Below, piece by piece: positions 18,668 to 26,292 of a stretch of 46,229 bases of DNA. A program made the translations under genes and the position numbers. How positions within the stretch are numbered: the stretch's first letter is position 1; each line of letters begins with the position of its first letter. Source of the DNA: Bacteroidota bacterium (GTDB lineage: Bacteria; Bacteroidota; Bacteroidia; Palsa-948). The stretch spans positions 1 through 46,229 of the forward strand of contig JACRAM010000050.1 of assembly GCA_016213405.1 (NCBI GenBank), read 5' to 3'. Below the pieces are notes generated by a model. It was not told the origin of the DNA. It searched no databases and saw only the letters and a list, made by a program, of their open reading frames with translations.

Positions 18668-20544
18668 ACAAAGACCTGCATATCATACAACTTCTTGTAC
18701 ACTCCCCCATTGGAAAGCAAATCATTGTGCGTACCGCGCTCAGCAATTTCTCCGCGCTGCAAAACAATTATTTCATCGGCATGTTGTATGGTGGAGAGGC
18801 GGTGCGCAATTACAACAGAAGTTCTTCCTTTCAGCAGTTGATTCAACGCATCCTGCACCAGGCGTTCTGATTCGCTGTCGAGCGCGGAAGTGGCTTCATC
18901 TAATATGAGTATGGGAGGGTTTTTCAGAACCGCGCGCGCAATGGCAATCCGTTGTCTTTGTCCTCCTGATAATTTATTTCCTCTGTCTCCAATGTTGGTC
19001 TGGTACTTTTCAGGCATCTGCATGATGAAATCGTGGGCGTTGGCAATTTTGGCAGCCCCCTCAATCCCCCGAAGGGGGAATTCAGAAATTCCACCACCTG
19101 TTTTCCCCCCTTCGGGGGGAGGGGGGGCTCCGAATGCTATGTTATTTGCCACTGTATCATTAAACAAAATAGATTCCTGCGTAACTATTCCCATCAGATC
19201 GCGGAGCGAAGTAATTTTCAAATCCCTGATTGAAATTCCGTCTATGAGAATTTCGCCTTTGTCGGGGTCATAAAAACGCGGGAGCATGTCTGCCAGTGTA
19301 GATTTTCCTGAGCCGCTTTGACCGACCAGCGCAACGGTTTTCCCTTTCGGGACTTTCAGGTTGATGTCTTTCAGAACATATCCTGTATCACCACGCGTAT
19401 AGGAGAAAGAAACATTTCTGAATTCAATTTCATTATTGAAAGTGGAAAGTGTAACAGGAGATGAAACTTCTTTAATGGCTTCTTCCGCTTTCACAATTTT
19501 TTCTATGCGCTCTGCTGAAGCCAGTCCGCGCTGGATGGCGTAAAATGCCTGCGTGAGTTCTTTCGAAGGAGCAATCACCTGGTAAAAAACTGCGATGTAA
19601 GTAATGAAGGTGGATGCTTCAAGCGATTCATCCAAAACCAGTTTTCCACCGAGATAAACCAATGCCATCAATATGGAAGCGCCAAGGAATTCGCTGAGCG
19701 GGGATGACAGATCAACCTTTCGGTACATGCGAATCATCGTTTGCGTGTAGAAATTATTTTCCTGCACGAATTTTTTATTCATGAATAGTTCTCCGTTAAA
19801 CGCTTTGATGATGCGGAGTCCGCCAAGCGTTTCTTCAATCATGGAAAATAAAAGTCCCAATCTTGTTTTGCTTTTCACCGATGTTCTTCGCAAACTGCTT
19901 GCCACCAATCCAATCAGCACTGCAGGGATCGGAATCAGCACCAGCACTATCAGCGTAAGCTTCGGACTCATATAAATCATGCTTGAAAGCAGAATAATAA
20001 TATTGATTGGGTTTCTAAAAACCATTTCGATGGATTGCATCACGCTCCATTCTATTTCTGTTACATCGGTGGTCATGCGCGACATCAGATCGCCTTTGCG
20101 TTCGTTGGAATAATAGGAAAGCGGAAGCGCGAGAACTTTTTTGTACATGGCATTTCTCAGATCCTTCACCACTCCGTTGCGCACATTCGCCATGAAATAC
20201 ATTCCGAAATAGCGGAAAACATTTTTCAGAAAAATAATCGCAACCACCAGGAAGCAGATAAAGATCAGCGCGTTCAGTTTTCCTTTATCCATTATTATTT
20301 GAGAGAGATAATAATTGAAATTATCTATGAGAGAATTGGCAGATGCTTTTAATTCGGGAACTCCTTTAGCAAGAATGGTTGCATACTCATCCGTCTGCTT
20401 AAGGAAAAGAAGATTAAGGAACGGAGCAATCATGGAGAGAGAGAAAAGAGAAAAAACAACCGAGAGAATATTAAAGATAATATTCAGAACTCCATAGCTC
20501 CAGTAACCGCGGACATAGCTGAGAATATGAAGGAATCTTTTCAT
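18664..20544 (-). CDS. ABC transporter with fused membrane and ATPase domains (MsbA-like)
   Basis: Homodimeric exporter, probably a lipid or lipid A-type flippase. The ATG at 20,544 gives MKRFLHILSYVRGYWSYG, the typical start; the longer frame lacks an ATG. Residues 1-330 hold six membrane helices. The ATPase has Walker A GQSGSGKST near residue 395, Q-loop VTQES, signature LSGGQRQRIAIARA, Walker B LILDEATSALD and H-loop IAHRLSTI. Residues 471-497 contain an in-frame insertion (APPPPEGGKTGGG, then SEFPLRGIEGA) between Q-loop and signature, encoded by a double hairpin. The gene starts inside a 24-bp sequence identical to the start of the LolC/E-type gene at 22,329-22,352. Confidence 0.93.
   Translation of the reverse strand: MKRFLHILSYVRGYWSYGVLNIIFNILSVVFSLFSLSMIAPFLNLLFLKQTDEYATILAKGVPELKASANSLIDNFNYYLSQIIMDKGKLNALIFICFLVVAIIFLKNVFRYFGMYFMANVRNGVVKDLRNAMYKKVLALPLSYYSNERKGDLMSRMTTDVTEIEWSVMQSIEMVFRNPINIIILLSSMIYMSPKLTLIVLVLIPIPAVLIGLVASSLRRTSVKSKTRLGLLFSMIEETLGGLRIIKAFNGELFMNKKFVQENNFYTQTMIRMYRKVDLSSPLSEFLGASILMALVYLGGKLVLDESLEASTFITYIAVFYQVIAPSKELTQAFYAIQRGLASAERIEKIVKAEEAIKEVSSPVTLSTFNNEIEFRNVSFSYTRGDTGYVLKDINLKVPKGKTVALVGQSGSGKSTLADMLPRFYDPDKGEILIDGISIRDLKITSLRDLMGIVTQESILFNDTVANNIAFGAPPPPEGGKTGGGISEFPLRGIEGAAKIANAHDFIMQMPEKYQTNIGDRGNKLSGGQRQRIAIARAVLKNPPILILDEATSALDSESERLVQDALNQLLKGRTSVVIAHRLSTIQHADEIIVLQRGEIAERGTHNDLLSNGGVYKKLYDMQVFV
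19053..19130. repeat. In-frame double-hairpin element inside the ABC transporter gene
   Basis: About 78 bp with hairpins TCCCCCGAAGGGGGA and CCCCCCTTCGGGGGG, enclosed by outer arms AGCCCCC and GGGGGCT. It is the largest coding insertion in the window and stays in frame through the helical subdomain of the ATPase. Confidence 0.85.
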
Positions 20545-20640
20545 TAAATCACCGAAAAACGAAACGTTGCGAAAGTACGAAAAGTAACAAAGCATTTTCC
20601 CAACGCTCTCATTCGTATTTTCGTATAAATTCGCTTTTCG
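20541..20640. repeat. ACGAAA-type inverted repeat between the ABC transporter and rbfA
   Basis: The left part is a 24-bp sequence (20,541-20,564) that includes the transporter start codon and is identical, inverted, to 22,329-22,352. The right part (CATTCGTATTTTCGTATAAA, from about 20,609) is the opposite orientation of the same motif. Together they fill the divergent promoter region. Confidence 0.7.
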
Positions 20641-20647
20641 CAGATTT

Positions 20648-21046
20648 ATGGCGACACTCAGGCAAAATAAAGTTTCAAGTTTAATTCAAAAAGAGATTGC
20701 CGATATTTTTCAGAAGGAAATGAAAAATGCTTTCGGCTCCGGCTTGATTACAGTTACTTATGTTTTTATGAGTCCCGATTTATCATTTGCTAAAACTTAC
20801 CTGAGCATATTCGGGGCGAAAGACAAAGAAAAAACTTTGGATGCAGTAAGGAAACAGGTTAAAGAAATAAGAAATTTTTTAGGAAAGCGTGTGGGAAAAC
20901 AACTTAGGGTTGTACCTGAAATTGCTTTCTTCATAGATGAATCGGCTGACTATGCAGAAAAAATCGACAAGCTATTTGTAAAAATTGCCGATGCCGGATC
21001 TTCAAACGAACTGGATGAAGCGTATACCAAAAAGAAGAAGAAATAA
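20648..21046 (+). CDS. rbfA: Ribosome-binding factor A
   Basis: Small cytosolic factor for late maturation of the 30S subunit and 16S rRNA 5' end. The 132-residue protein has the KH-type fold layout: N-terminal helix with SSLIQKEIADIFQKE, strand ITVTYVFMSPDLSFAKTYLSIFG, RKQVKEIRNFLGKRVGKQLRVVPEIAFFID, and a Lys-rich tail. The next gene starts immediately after the stop, so the two are probably co-transcribed. Confidence 0.92.
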   Translation: MATLRQNKVSSLIQKEIADIFQKEMKNAFGSGLITVTYVFMSPDLSFAKTYLSIFGAKDKEKTLDAVRKQVKEIRNFLGKRVGKQLRVVPEIAFFIDESADYAEKIDKLFVKIADAGSSNELDEAYTKKKKK

Positions 21047-21859
21047 ATGGAATACGACCCGATAAAGCGTTCGCTTGGGAATGTTTTCAATAAATCGCCT
21101 TTCTTACGGAAGGCGTTTTATCATTTGCTCGACCTGCTTTTACTAAGAGCATGGCATGTGCATAAGGAAATAAAACGCCTCACCCCAGCCCTCTCCAAAG
21201 GAGAGGGGGTCAATATCCTTGATGCTGGTTCCGGATTTGGACAATACAGCTATTGGATGACAAATAAATTTCCGAAAGCAGAAATCCTTGCTGTGGATGT
21301 GAAAGATGAACAGGTGGCTGACTGCAATAATTTCTTTCAGCAGATTGGAAAAAAGAATGTGAAGTTTGAAGTGGCTGACCTTACAAAATTTGTTCAGGAA
21401 AATAAATTTGACCTCGCATTGTCAGTTGATGTAATGGAACATATTCTTGAAGATGTTCTTGTATTTAAAAACATTCTCGCTTCTCTTAAAAAAGGCGGGA
21501 TGCTGCTCATCTCCACTCCCTCCGATCAGGGCGGAAGCGATGTACACGAAGAACATGAGGGCTCTTTCATTGGCGAGCACGTGCGCGATGGCTACAACAT
21601 AAAAGAGATTGAAGATAAATTGAAACTCGCTGGATTTTCAAAAGTGGATGCCCGCTACGATTACGGCACGCCTGGAAAAATTTCATGGAGATTGTCTATG
21701 AAATACCCGATGATAATGCTGAACACAACAAAATTATTTTTCATCATCATTCCGTTTTATTACATCATTACTTATCCGTTTGCTTTTATCCTGAATTATT
21801 TTGATACCAATACATCTCACAAAACAGGAACAGGATTGATTGTGAAAACATGGAAGTAA
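21047..21859 (+). CDS. Class I SAM-dependent methyltransferase
   Basis: A 270-residue methyltransferase. Motif I is NILDAGSGFGQYSYWM near residue 56. An acidic strand-2 end (LAVDVKDEQ) and the motif DLALSVDVMEHI near residue 125 follow. The C-terminus has a hydrophobic segment (FFIIIPFYYIITYPFAFIL), suggesting membrane association. Residues 43-55 (TPALSKGEG) are an in-frame repeat insertion immediately before motif I. The substrate is unknown. It starts directly after the rbfA stop. Confidence 0.85.
   Translation: MEYDPIKRSLGNVFNKSPFLRKAFYHLLDLLLLRAWHVHKEIKRLTPALSKGEGVNILDAGSGFGQYSYWMTNKFPKAEILAVDVKDEQVADCNNFFQQIGKKNVKFEVADLTKFVQENKFDLALSVDVMEHILEDVLVFKNILASLKKGGMLLISTPSDQGGSDVHEEHEGSFIGEHVRDGYNIKEIEDKLKLAGFSKVDARYDYGTPGKISWRLSMKYPMIMLNTTKLFFIIIPFYYIITYPFAFILNYFDTNTSHKTGTGLIVKTWK
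21176..21213. repeat. In-frame palindromic element inside the methyltransferase gene
   Basis: Arms CCCTCTCC (21,189-21,196) and GGAGAGGG (21,200-21,207) around AAA, preceded by CTCACCCCAG. It is closely related to the ggt element. It encodes LTPALSKGEGV just before the SAM-binding loop. Confidence 0.85.
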
Positions 21860-21896
21860 TCTACGAAACACGAAATAGTACGAAAAATACGAAATG
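21858..21896 (+). repeat. Left ACGAAA-type repeat of the GxxExxY cassette
   Basis: Contains ACGAAAAATACGAAA at 21,880-21,894, the exact reverse complement of 22,310-22,324. The start codon of the GxxExxY gene begins on its last base. Confidence 0.75.
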
Positions 21897-22301
21897 AAAC
21901 AGCCAACACTTAAACGAGATGATTTAGTTTATCCTGATTTGAGTTATAAAATAGTTGGTTGCTCATTTGAAGTATTTAAATCATTGGGATACGGGCATCC
22001 CGAAAAGGTTTATCAAAGAGCAATGGCGATTCTTTTTGATGAAAAAATAATTCCTTATACAAAAGAGGAATATATACCTATAAAATTCAGGAATAAAATA
22101 GTCAATAAACAATTTATTGATTTTGTTGTAGAAGAGAAAGTCATTGTTGAGTTGAAAAAAAACTTTCACTTTTCAAAAGCGCATATCGATCAGGTGTTAT
22201 ACTACATGCAGGAGAAGAATCTAAAACTTGCCATTCTCATTAACTTTGGAAAAGAAGGAGCAACATTTAAGAGAATTGTAAATGTGAAAGAGAATGTTTA
22301 A
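21894..22301 (+). CDS. GxxExxY protein
   Basis: A 135-residue protein of the widespread GxxExxY group, which is related in layout to PD-(D/E)xK nucleases. The naming motif appears as GHPEKVYQRA near residue 38. Downstream is the core KQFIDFVVEEKVIVELKK, whose D, E and K could form a nuclease-type metal site, and then QVLYYMQEKNLKLAILINFG. The biochemical role of the group is not settled. The gene is bounded by perfect 15-bp inverted repeats (21,880-21,894 and 22,310-22,324), which suggests it travels as a small cassette. Confidence 0.85.
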   Translation: MKQPTLKRDDLVYPDLSYKIVGCSFEVFKSLGYGHPEKVYQRAMAILFDEKIIPYTKEEYIPIKFRNKIVNKQFIDFVVEEKVIVELKKNFHFSKAHIDQVLYYMQEKNLKLAILINFGKEGATFKRIVNVKENV

Positions 22302-22303
22302 AT

Positions 22304-22352
22304 TTTCTCTTTCGTATTTTTCGTTTAATTTCGTTTTTCGGTGATTTAATGA
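22304..22352 (-). repeat. Right ACGAAA-type repeat of the GxxExxY cassette and LolC/E leader
   Basis: Contains the inverted 15-bp partner (22,310-22,324). It then has a 24-bp stretch (22,329-22,352) ending in the start codon of the next gene. That stretch is identical to the inverted sequence at the start of the ABC transporter (20,541-20,564). Confidence 0.75.
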
Positions 22353-23599
22353 ATTTATCTTTTTTTATAGCCAAACGCTATCTCATCAGCAAGAAATCGC
22401 ACAATGCGATTAATATCATCACATTTATTTCTGTAGCGGGAGTTTGCATCGGAACCATGGCACTGATCATTGTGCTTTCCGCTTTCAACGGAATTTCCAA
22501 CCTGGTATTCGGACTTTACAACACGTTTGACCCGGACATAAAAATTTCATCCAAAGAAGGAAAAACATTTGTGATTGACCCTGAAACAGCGGAGAAAATA
22601 AAAAAGCTGAACGGAGTGGTTTACTATACAGAAGTATTACAGGAGAATGCCTTACTTAAATATGATGACAAACAAGTCATCGCTACCATCAAAGGCGTGA
22701 GCGATAACTTTGTGAAGATGACCCGCCTCGATACCGTTATTCGCGAAGGAGAATTTCTTTTACAGCAGGACAGCATTGATTACGCTGTGCTTGGCTATGG
22801 AATTGCAAGACGCTTAAATATTTCTCTCACTGATTTTATGAATCCGCTTGAGATTTATGTACCCAAGAGAGGAAACCAGTCAGTGATTAATCCTGAAGAT
22901 GCATTTCTCATCCGCAGTGTTGAAGTCTCAGGTATTTTTTCTTTGAATGATGATTTTGATTATCGCTATTGTATCATTCCTCTTTCTCTTGCAAAAAAAT
23001 TATTGAACAGAACCAATGAACTAAGCGCGATTGAGATTGGTTTAGCGAAAGGAATAGATAAAGAAAAAGTGAAAGAAGAAATTGAATTAATATTTAAAAA
23101 TCCCCCTTTGTCCCCCTTTGTAAAGGGGGAAAGCGCAGCAGGGGGATTTGATATTAAAACCCGCTTCGAGCAAAACGAAGTTCTTTTTAAAACCATCAAT
23201 TCAGAAAAATGGTGGACATTTTTGATCCTTGCTTTCATACTTGTTATTGCAACATTCAATGTCATTGGTTCGCTGACCATGCTGATCATAGAAAAGAAAA
23301 AAGATATTCAAACACTGATGTTTCTTGGCTCAGATAAAAGCCTCATCAGAAAAATTTTTATGCGCGAAGGATTAATGATTACAATTACTGGCGCGGTAAG
23401 CGGACTTCTGCTCGGACTGCTGCTCTGCTGGATACAAATAAAATTCAAACCTGTTCCGTTCAGCGAAGGATTTGTGGTGGACGCTTATCCTATAAAAATC
23501 ATTCCAATGGATTTAGCTCTCGTCTTTACAACAGTCATGCTGATAGGATTTTTTGCAGCCTGGTATCCGGTAAGAATCTTTACGAAGAAATTCAACTAG
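22349..23599 (+). CDS. LolC/LolE-type FtsX-family permease
   Basis: A 416-residue inner-membrane protein with the layout of the lipoprotein-releasing permeases. The N-terminal helix begins FFIAKRYLISKKSHNAINIIT and VAGVCIGTMALIIVLSAFNGI. A large periplasmic domain follows (about 50-285). Three C-terminal helices follow, starting WWTFLILAFILVIATFNVIGSLTMLI, with an FtsX coupling region (EKKKDIQTLMFLGS). Residues about 249-267 (PPLSPFVKGESAAGG) are an in-frame repeat insertion in the periplasmic domain. The first bases come from the ACGAAA-type repeat. It converges on the next gene with a shared CTAG that supplies both TAG stops. Confidence 0.92.
   Translation: MNLSFFIAKRYLISKKSHNAINIITFISVAGVCIGTMALIIVLSAFNGISNLVFGLYNTFDPDIKISSKEGKTFVIDPETAEKIKKLNGVVYYTEVLQENALLKYDDKQVIATIKGVSDNFVKMTRLDTVIREGEFLLQQDSIDYAVLGYGIARRLNISLTDFMNPLEIYVPKRGNQSVINPEDAFLIRSVEVSGIFSLNDDFDYRYCIIPLSLAKKLLNRTNELSAIEIGLAKGIDKEKVKEEIELIFKNPPLSPFVKGESAAGGFDIKTRFEQNEVLFKTINSEKWWTFLILAFILVIATFNVIGSLTMLIIEKKKDIQTLMFLGSDKSLIRKIFMREGLMITITGAVSGLLLGLLLCWIQIKFKPVPFSEGFVVDAYPIKIIPMDLALVFTTVMLIGFFAAWYPVRIFTKKFN
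23097..23151. repeat. In-frame palindromic element inside the LolC/E-type gene
   Basis: Outer arms AAATCCCCC (23,098-23,106) and GGGGGATTT (23,141-23,149), inner arms CCCCCTTT and AAAGGGGG (23,112-23,129). It is a near-copy of the element inside the cyclase gene 5.5 kb away. Confidence 0.9.
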
Positions 23600-24216
23600 C
23601 ACTTCTCATATTTCCAGTTTCGTTTTTTCCCTTCACTCATCCATTCTACTGCTAATTGCATTCTGGAATTGCGGGTTTCTTCTGTCTTTGCTTCAGTAAC
23701 CCACAGCACGTATTCTTTCTTACAGGAAGGAGAAAATTTTTCAAATGTTGCGAGAGATTTTTTATTTTTCTTAATTGCGTTTATTAAATAAGATGGAATT
23801 ACTAATGCAACTTGTTTTTTCTTCGGACGCGGGGGGAGTTTCACACCTTCATCATTCAATTTCTTTGCCTGCTTGATAAAATCAATCAGCACTTTATCAG
23901 GAGGAAGATCTTTTAAACTTGTAATTCTCCCCATGTTGCCCATTGCTTCTCCGCCTTCATTGGAACGAACACCCATGTAATTCCTCGGATCTTTTATCAA
24001 TTTATATTTCCAGAATCCGAATGCCACATGCTGCTTGAACGATGCCATGGAGCAGAACGGTCCTTTATAATCAAAGGAAGCAAAACTCCATTTGATAGTT
24101 TCTTTCACTTCCGGATTTGCTTCGTGGATTAGTTTGCGAAGATGTTTTAAAATAGGTTTTGCGAATGGCTGCGCTTTTTCAATATAAGCGTCAACACGTT
24201 TGTCTTTCTTTTCCAT
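23596..24216 (-). CDS. YdeI/OmpD-associated family protein (DUF1801 plus OmdA-like)
   Basis: A 206-residue cytosolic protein with two modules. The N-terminal one resembles DUF1801 (KPILKHLRKLIHEANPEVKETIKWSFASFDYKGPFCSMASFKQH). The C-terminal one resembles the bacteriocin-protection/OmdA family (LPPRPKKKQVALVIPSYLINAIKKNKKSLATFEKFSPSCKKEYVLWVTEAKTEETR, in part). The function of the family is poorly known. It ends on the CTAG shared with the convergent permease and lies 13 bp downstream of dusB. Confidence 0.82.
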   Translation of the reverse strand: MEKKDKRVDAYIEKAQPFAKPILKHLRKLIHEANPEVKETIKWSFASFDYKGPFCSMASFKQHVAFGFWKYKLIKDPRNYMGVRSNEGGEAMGNMGRITSLKDLPPDKVLIDFIKQAKKLNDEGVKLPPRPKKKQVALVIPSYLINAIKKNKKSLATFEKFSPSCKKEYVLWVTEAKTEETRNSRMQLAVEWMSEGKKRNWKYEKC

Positions 24217-24229
24217 ATGAATTAGGATA

Positions 24230-25225
24230 TTATTGAGCGGTTATTTCTTCGGAATACATTTCCTTCACTCGTTCAAATGTTGAAAAAATTTCTTCCAGCG
24301 AAAATGAAGTCACCAGTTTCATGCGTGTTTCCTTGAAATGAGGAAGCCCTTTGAAATAATTTGCATAGTGGCTGCGCATTTCAAGTATGCCAACTTTTTC
24401 TCCTTTCCATTCAACTGATTTTTGCAGATGCGCACGCGCAGTTTGCACTCTTTCTTCAACGGTGGGCTTGTCCCTATGCACTCCGTTGGCAATAAAATGT
24501 TTTATCTCGCGAAAAATCCATGGATAGCCGATGGATGCCCTTCCAATCATTACTCCATCCACTCCATGTTTATTTTTCATGTCAATGGCAAACTCAGGCG
24601 AGTTCACATCACCATTTCCGAAAATCGGAATTTTCATTCGGAGATTATTTTTTATCTCGCCAATCAATGTCCAGTCTGCCGGTCCTTTGTACATCTGCTT
24701 TCGGGTTCGTCCGTGAATGGTGATGGCTTGTATGCCGATGTCCTGCAATCGTTCAGCAACTTCCACCACATTTTTTGTTGTGTCATCCCAGCCCAACCTT
24801 GTTTTCACCGTAACCGGAAGTTTTGTGCTTTTCACAACTTCTTCCGTTATCCTCACCATTTTATTAATATCCTGAAGCAAACCCGCGCCCGCACCTTTGC
24901 ACGCAACTCCTTTCACAGGACATCCATAATTAATGTCAATCAAATCAGGTTTTGCTGAGGCAATAATTTCTGTTGCTTCTTTCATCGAATCAATATTGCC
25001 TCCGTAAAATTGAATGCCGATAGGTCTCTCGTAATCAAAGATGTCAAGTTTCTTCAAACTTTTTTTCGCATCCCGAATAAGCCCTTCAGAAGAAATAAAT
25101 TCAGTGTACATTAAATCAGCTCCGTTCTGCTTACACACAAAACGGAATGGAGGATCGCTCACATCTTCCATGGGTGCGAGGAGCAAAGGAAATTCTCCGA
25201 GTTGTATGTTTCCGATTTTTACCAA
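24230..25225 (-). CDS. dusB: tRNA-dihydrouridine synthase
   Basis: FMN- and NADPH-dependent enzyme reducing specific uridines in tRNA. The 331-residue protein has the TIM-barrel start LAPMEDVSDPPFR, the catalytic Cys in DINYGCPVKGVACKG near residue 100, TVKTRLGWDD, ITIHGRTRKQMYKG, and the FMN-phosphate motif FGNGDVNSPE followed by GVMIGRASIG. The family is clear. The DusB subgroup is assigned by general resemblance and could be another Dus type. Confidence 0.93.
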   Translation of the reverse strand: MVKIGNIQLGEFPLLLAPMEDVSDPPFRFVCKQNGADLMYTEFISSEGLIRDAKKSLKKLDIFDYERPIGIQFYGGNIDSMKEATEIIASAKPDLIDINYGCPVKGVACKGAGAGLLQDINKMVRITEEVVKSTKLPVTVKTRLGWDDTTKNVVEVAERLQDIGIQAITIHGRTRKQMYKGPADWTLIGEIKNNLRMKIPIFGNGDVNSPEFAIDMKNKHGVDGVMIGRASIGYPWIFREIKHFIANGVHRDKPTVEERVQTARAHLQKSVEWKGEKVGILEMRSHYANYFKGLPHFKETRMKLVTSFSLEEIFSTFERVKEMYSEEITAQ

Positions 25226-25310
25226 AGTGTTTGTTAATTTATGTTAATCAAACAAAAAATATCTATCAATTGTTTTATGTTTGCTGAACCAAGCACAAAA
25301 ATACAAACAA

Positions 25311-26255
25311 ATGTCTATACAAACCACCATCCAGCGATTTCATCCTTCGGGAAAATTTTTTCTCCTGCTTGGATTATTTCTTTTGTGTTTAGGAATCGCT
25401 TCTGTGATTCAGGTGCTTATCATTCTTCCCTATGCAGATTTACAATCTATGAAGGATTTGGCGAAACTGGAAGATTTCTCCAATCCAAATATAGTTAAGG
25501 GAATGAAGATTGCTCAGGCAGTAAGCGTTTTATTTGCATTTATCATTCCTTCATTTCTTTTTGCCTTCTATTCTTCCGAGAAAAAAATTTCTTACCTGAA
25601 GATCAACAAAGGATTCAGCGCGGTTATCGGAATCGTTGTCATCCTTCTTGTTTTCGCTGTGATGCCGGTGATTAACTGGACAGGAGAACTGAATAGCCAT
25701 CTTACTCTTCCGGGTTTCATGTCGGGATTAGAAAACTGGATGAAGACCAGCGAAGAAAGTTTAAAGAAACTTACGGATGCATTTTTGCAAATGAATGGCA
25801 TAGGAGATTTAATTGTAAATATTATTGTTGTCGCATTGCTTGCTGCTGTGGGCGAAGAACTTCTTTTCCGCGGATGCATGCAAAATGTTTTTTTTGAATG
25901 GACGAAAAACAAACACGCAGCCATTTGGATTACCGCCATACTTTTCAGCGCACTTCACGCCCAGTTTTACGGATTCCTTCCGCGCATGCTTTTAGGCGTT
26001 GTGCTTGGTTACCTATATATATGGAGCGGTTCGCTGTGGCTTTCCATGCTCTTTCATTTTTTGAATAACGGAATGGCGGTGGTGTTTGCTTATCTTGTTG
26101 GCAAAGGAAGCATTTCTGAAACTGCCGAAACCATCGGCTCAAACGGAAGCCCGATATATTTTGTTTATGTAAGCGCTGTAATAAGTGCGGGGTTGATGTT
26201 TTTTGTATACAAGAAAAGCCCCACCCCAACCCTCCCCGTTAGGGAGGGAGAATAG
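25311..26255 (+). CDS. CPBP-family intramembrane metalloprotease
   Basis: A 314-residue membrane protein with about eight helices. The CPBP (Rce1-like/Abi) motifs are visible: motif 1 GEELLFRGCMQNVF near residue 182, motif 2 ALHAQFYGFLPRMLLGVVLGYLY near residue 217, and motif 3 FHFLNNGMAV. The ATG at 25,311 gives MSIQTTIQRFHPSG; the longer frame needs TTG. The last dozen residues (KSPTPTLPVREGE) are encoded by a GC-rich palindromic repeat, so the natural C-terminus was probably replaced or extended by it. The proteolytic substrate is unknown. Confidence 0.9.
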   Translation: MSIQTTIQRFHPSGKFFLLLGLFLLCLGIASVIQVLIILPYADLQSMKDLAKLEDFSNPNIVKGMKIAQAVSVLFAFIIPSFLFAFYSSEKKISYLKINKGFSAVIGIVVILLVFAVMPVINWTGELNSHLTLPGFMSGLENWMKTSEESLKKLTDAFLQMNGIGDLIVNIIVVALLAAVGEELLFRGCMQNVFFEWTKNKHAAIWITAILFSALHAQFYGFLPRMLLGVVLGYLYIWSGSLWLSMLFHFLNNGMAVVFAYLVGKGSISETAETIGSNGSPIYFVYVSAVISAGLMFFVYKKSPTPTLPVREGE

Positions 26256-26292
26256 AAAGTCCTCCCCAATGGGGAGGATTAGGAGGGGCTCA
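26216..26292. repeat. Double-hairpin palindromic element at the junction of two convergent genes
   Basis: Outer arms AGCCCC (26,217-26,222) and GGGGCT (26,285-26,290). Hairpin 1 is CCCTCCC/GGGAGGG (26,230-26,248) and hairpin 2 is CCTCCCC/GGGGAGG (26,261-26,277). It supplies the 3' ends of both the CPBP and YqeY coding sequences. It looks like the complete form of the family whose halves sit inside other genes, and it may also act as a bidirectional terminator. Confidence 0.85.

Noticed and set aside
24422-24958. Plus-strand open frame of about 178 codons over dusB
   Set aside because: Antisense to a clear tRNA-dihydrouridine synthase, and its translation is rich in His, Cys and Phe without family motifs.
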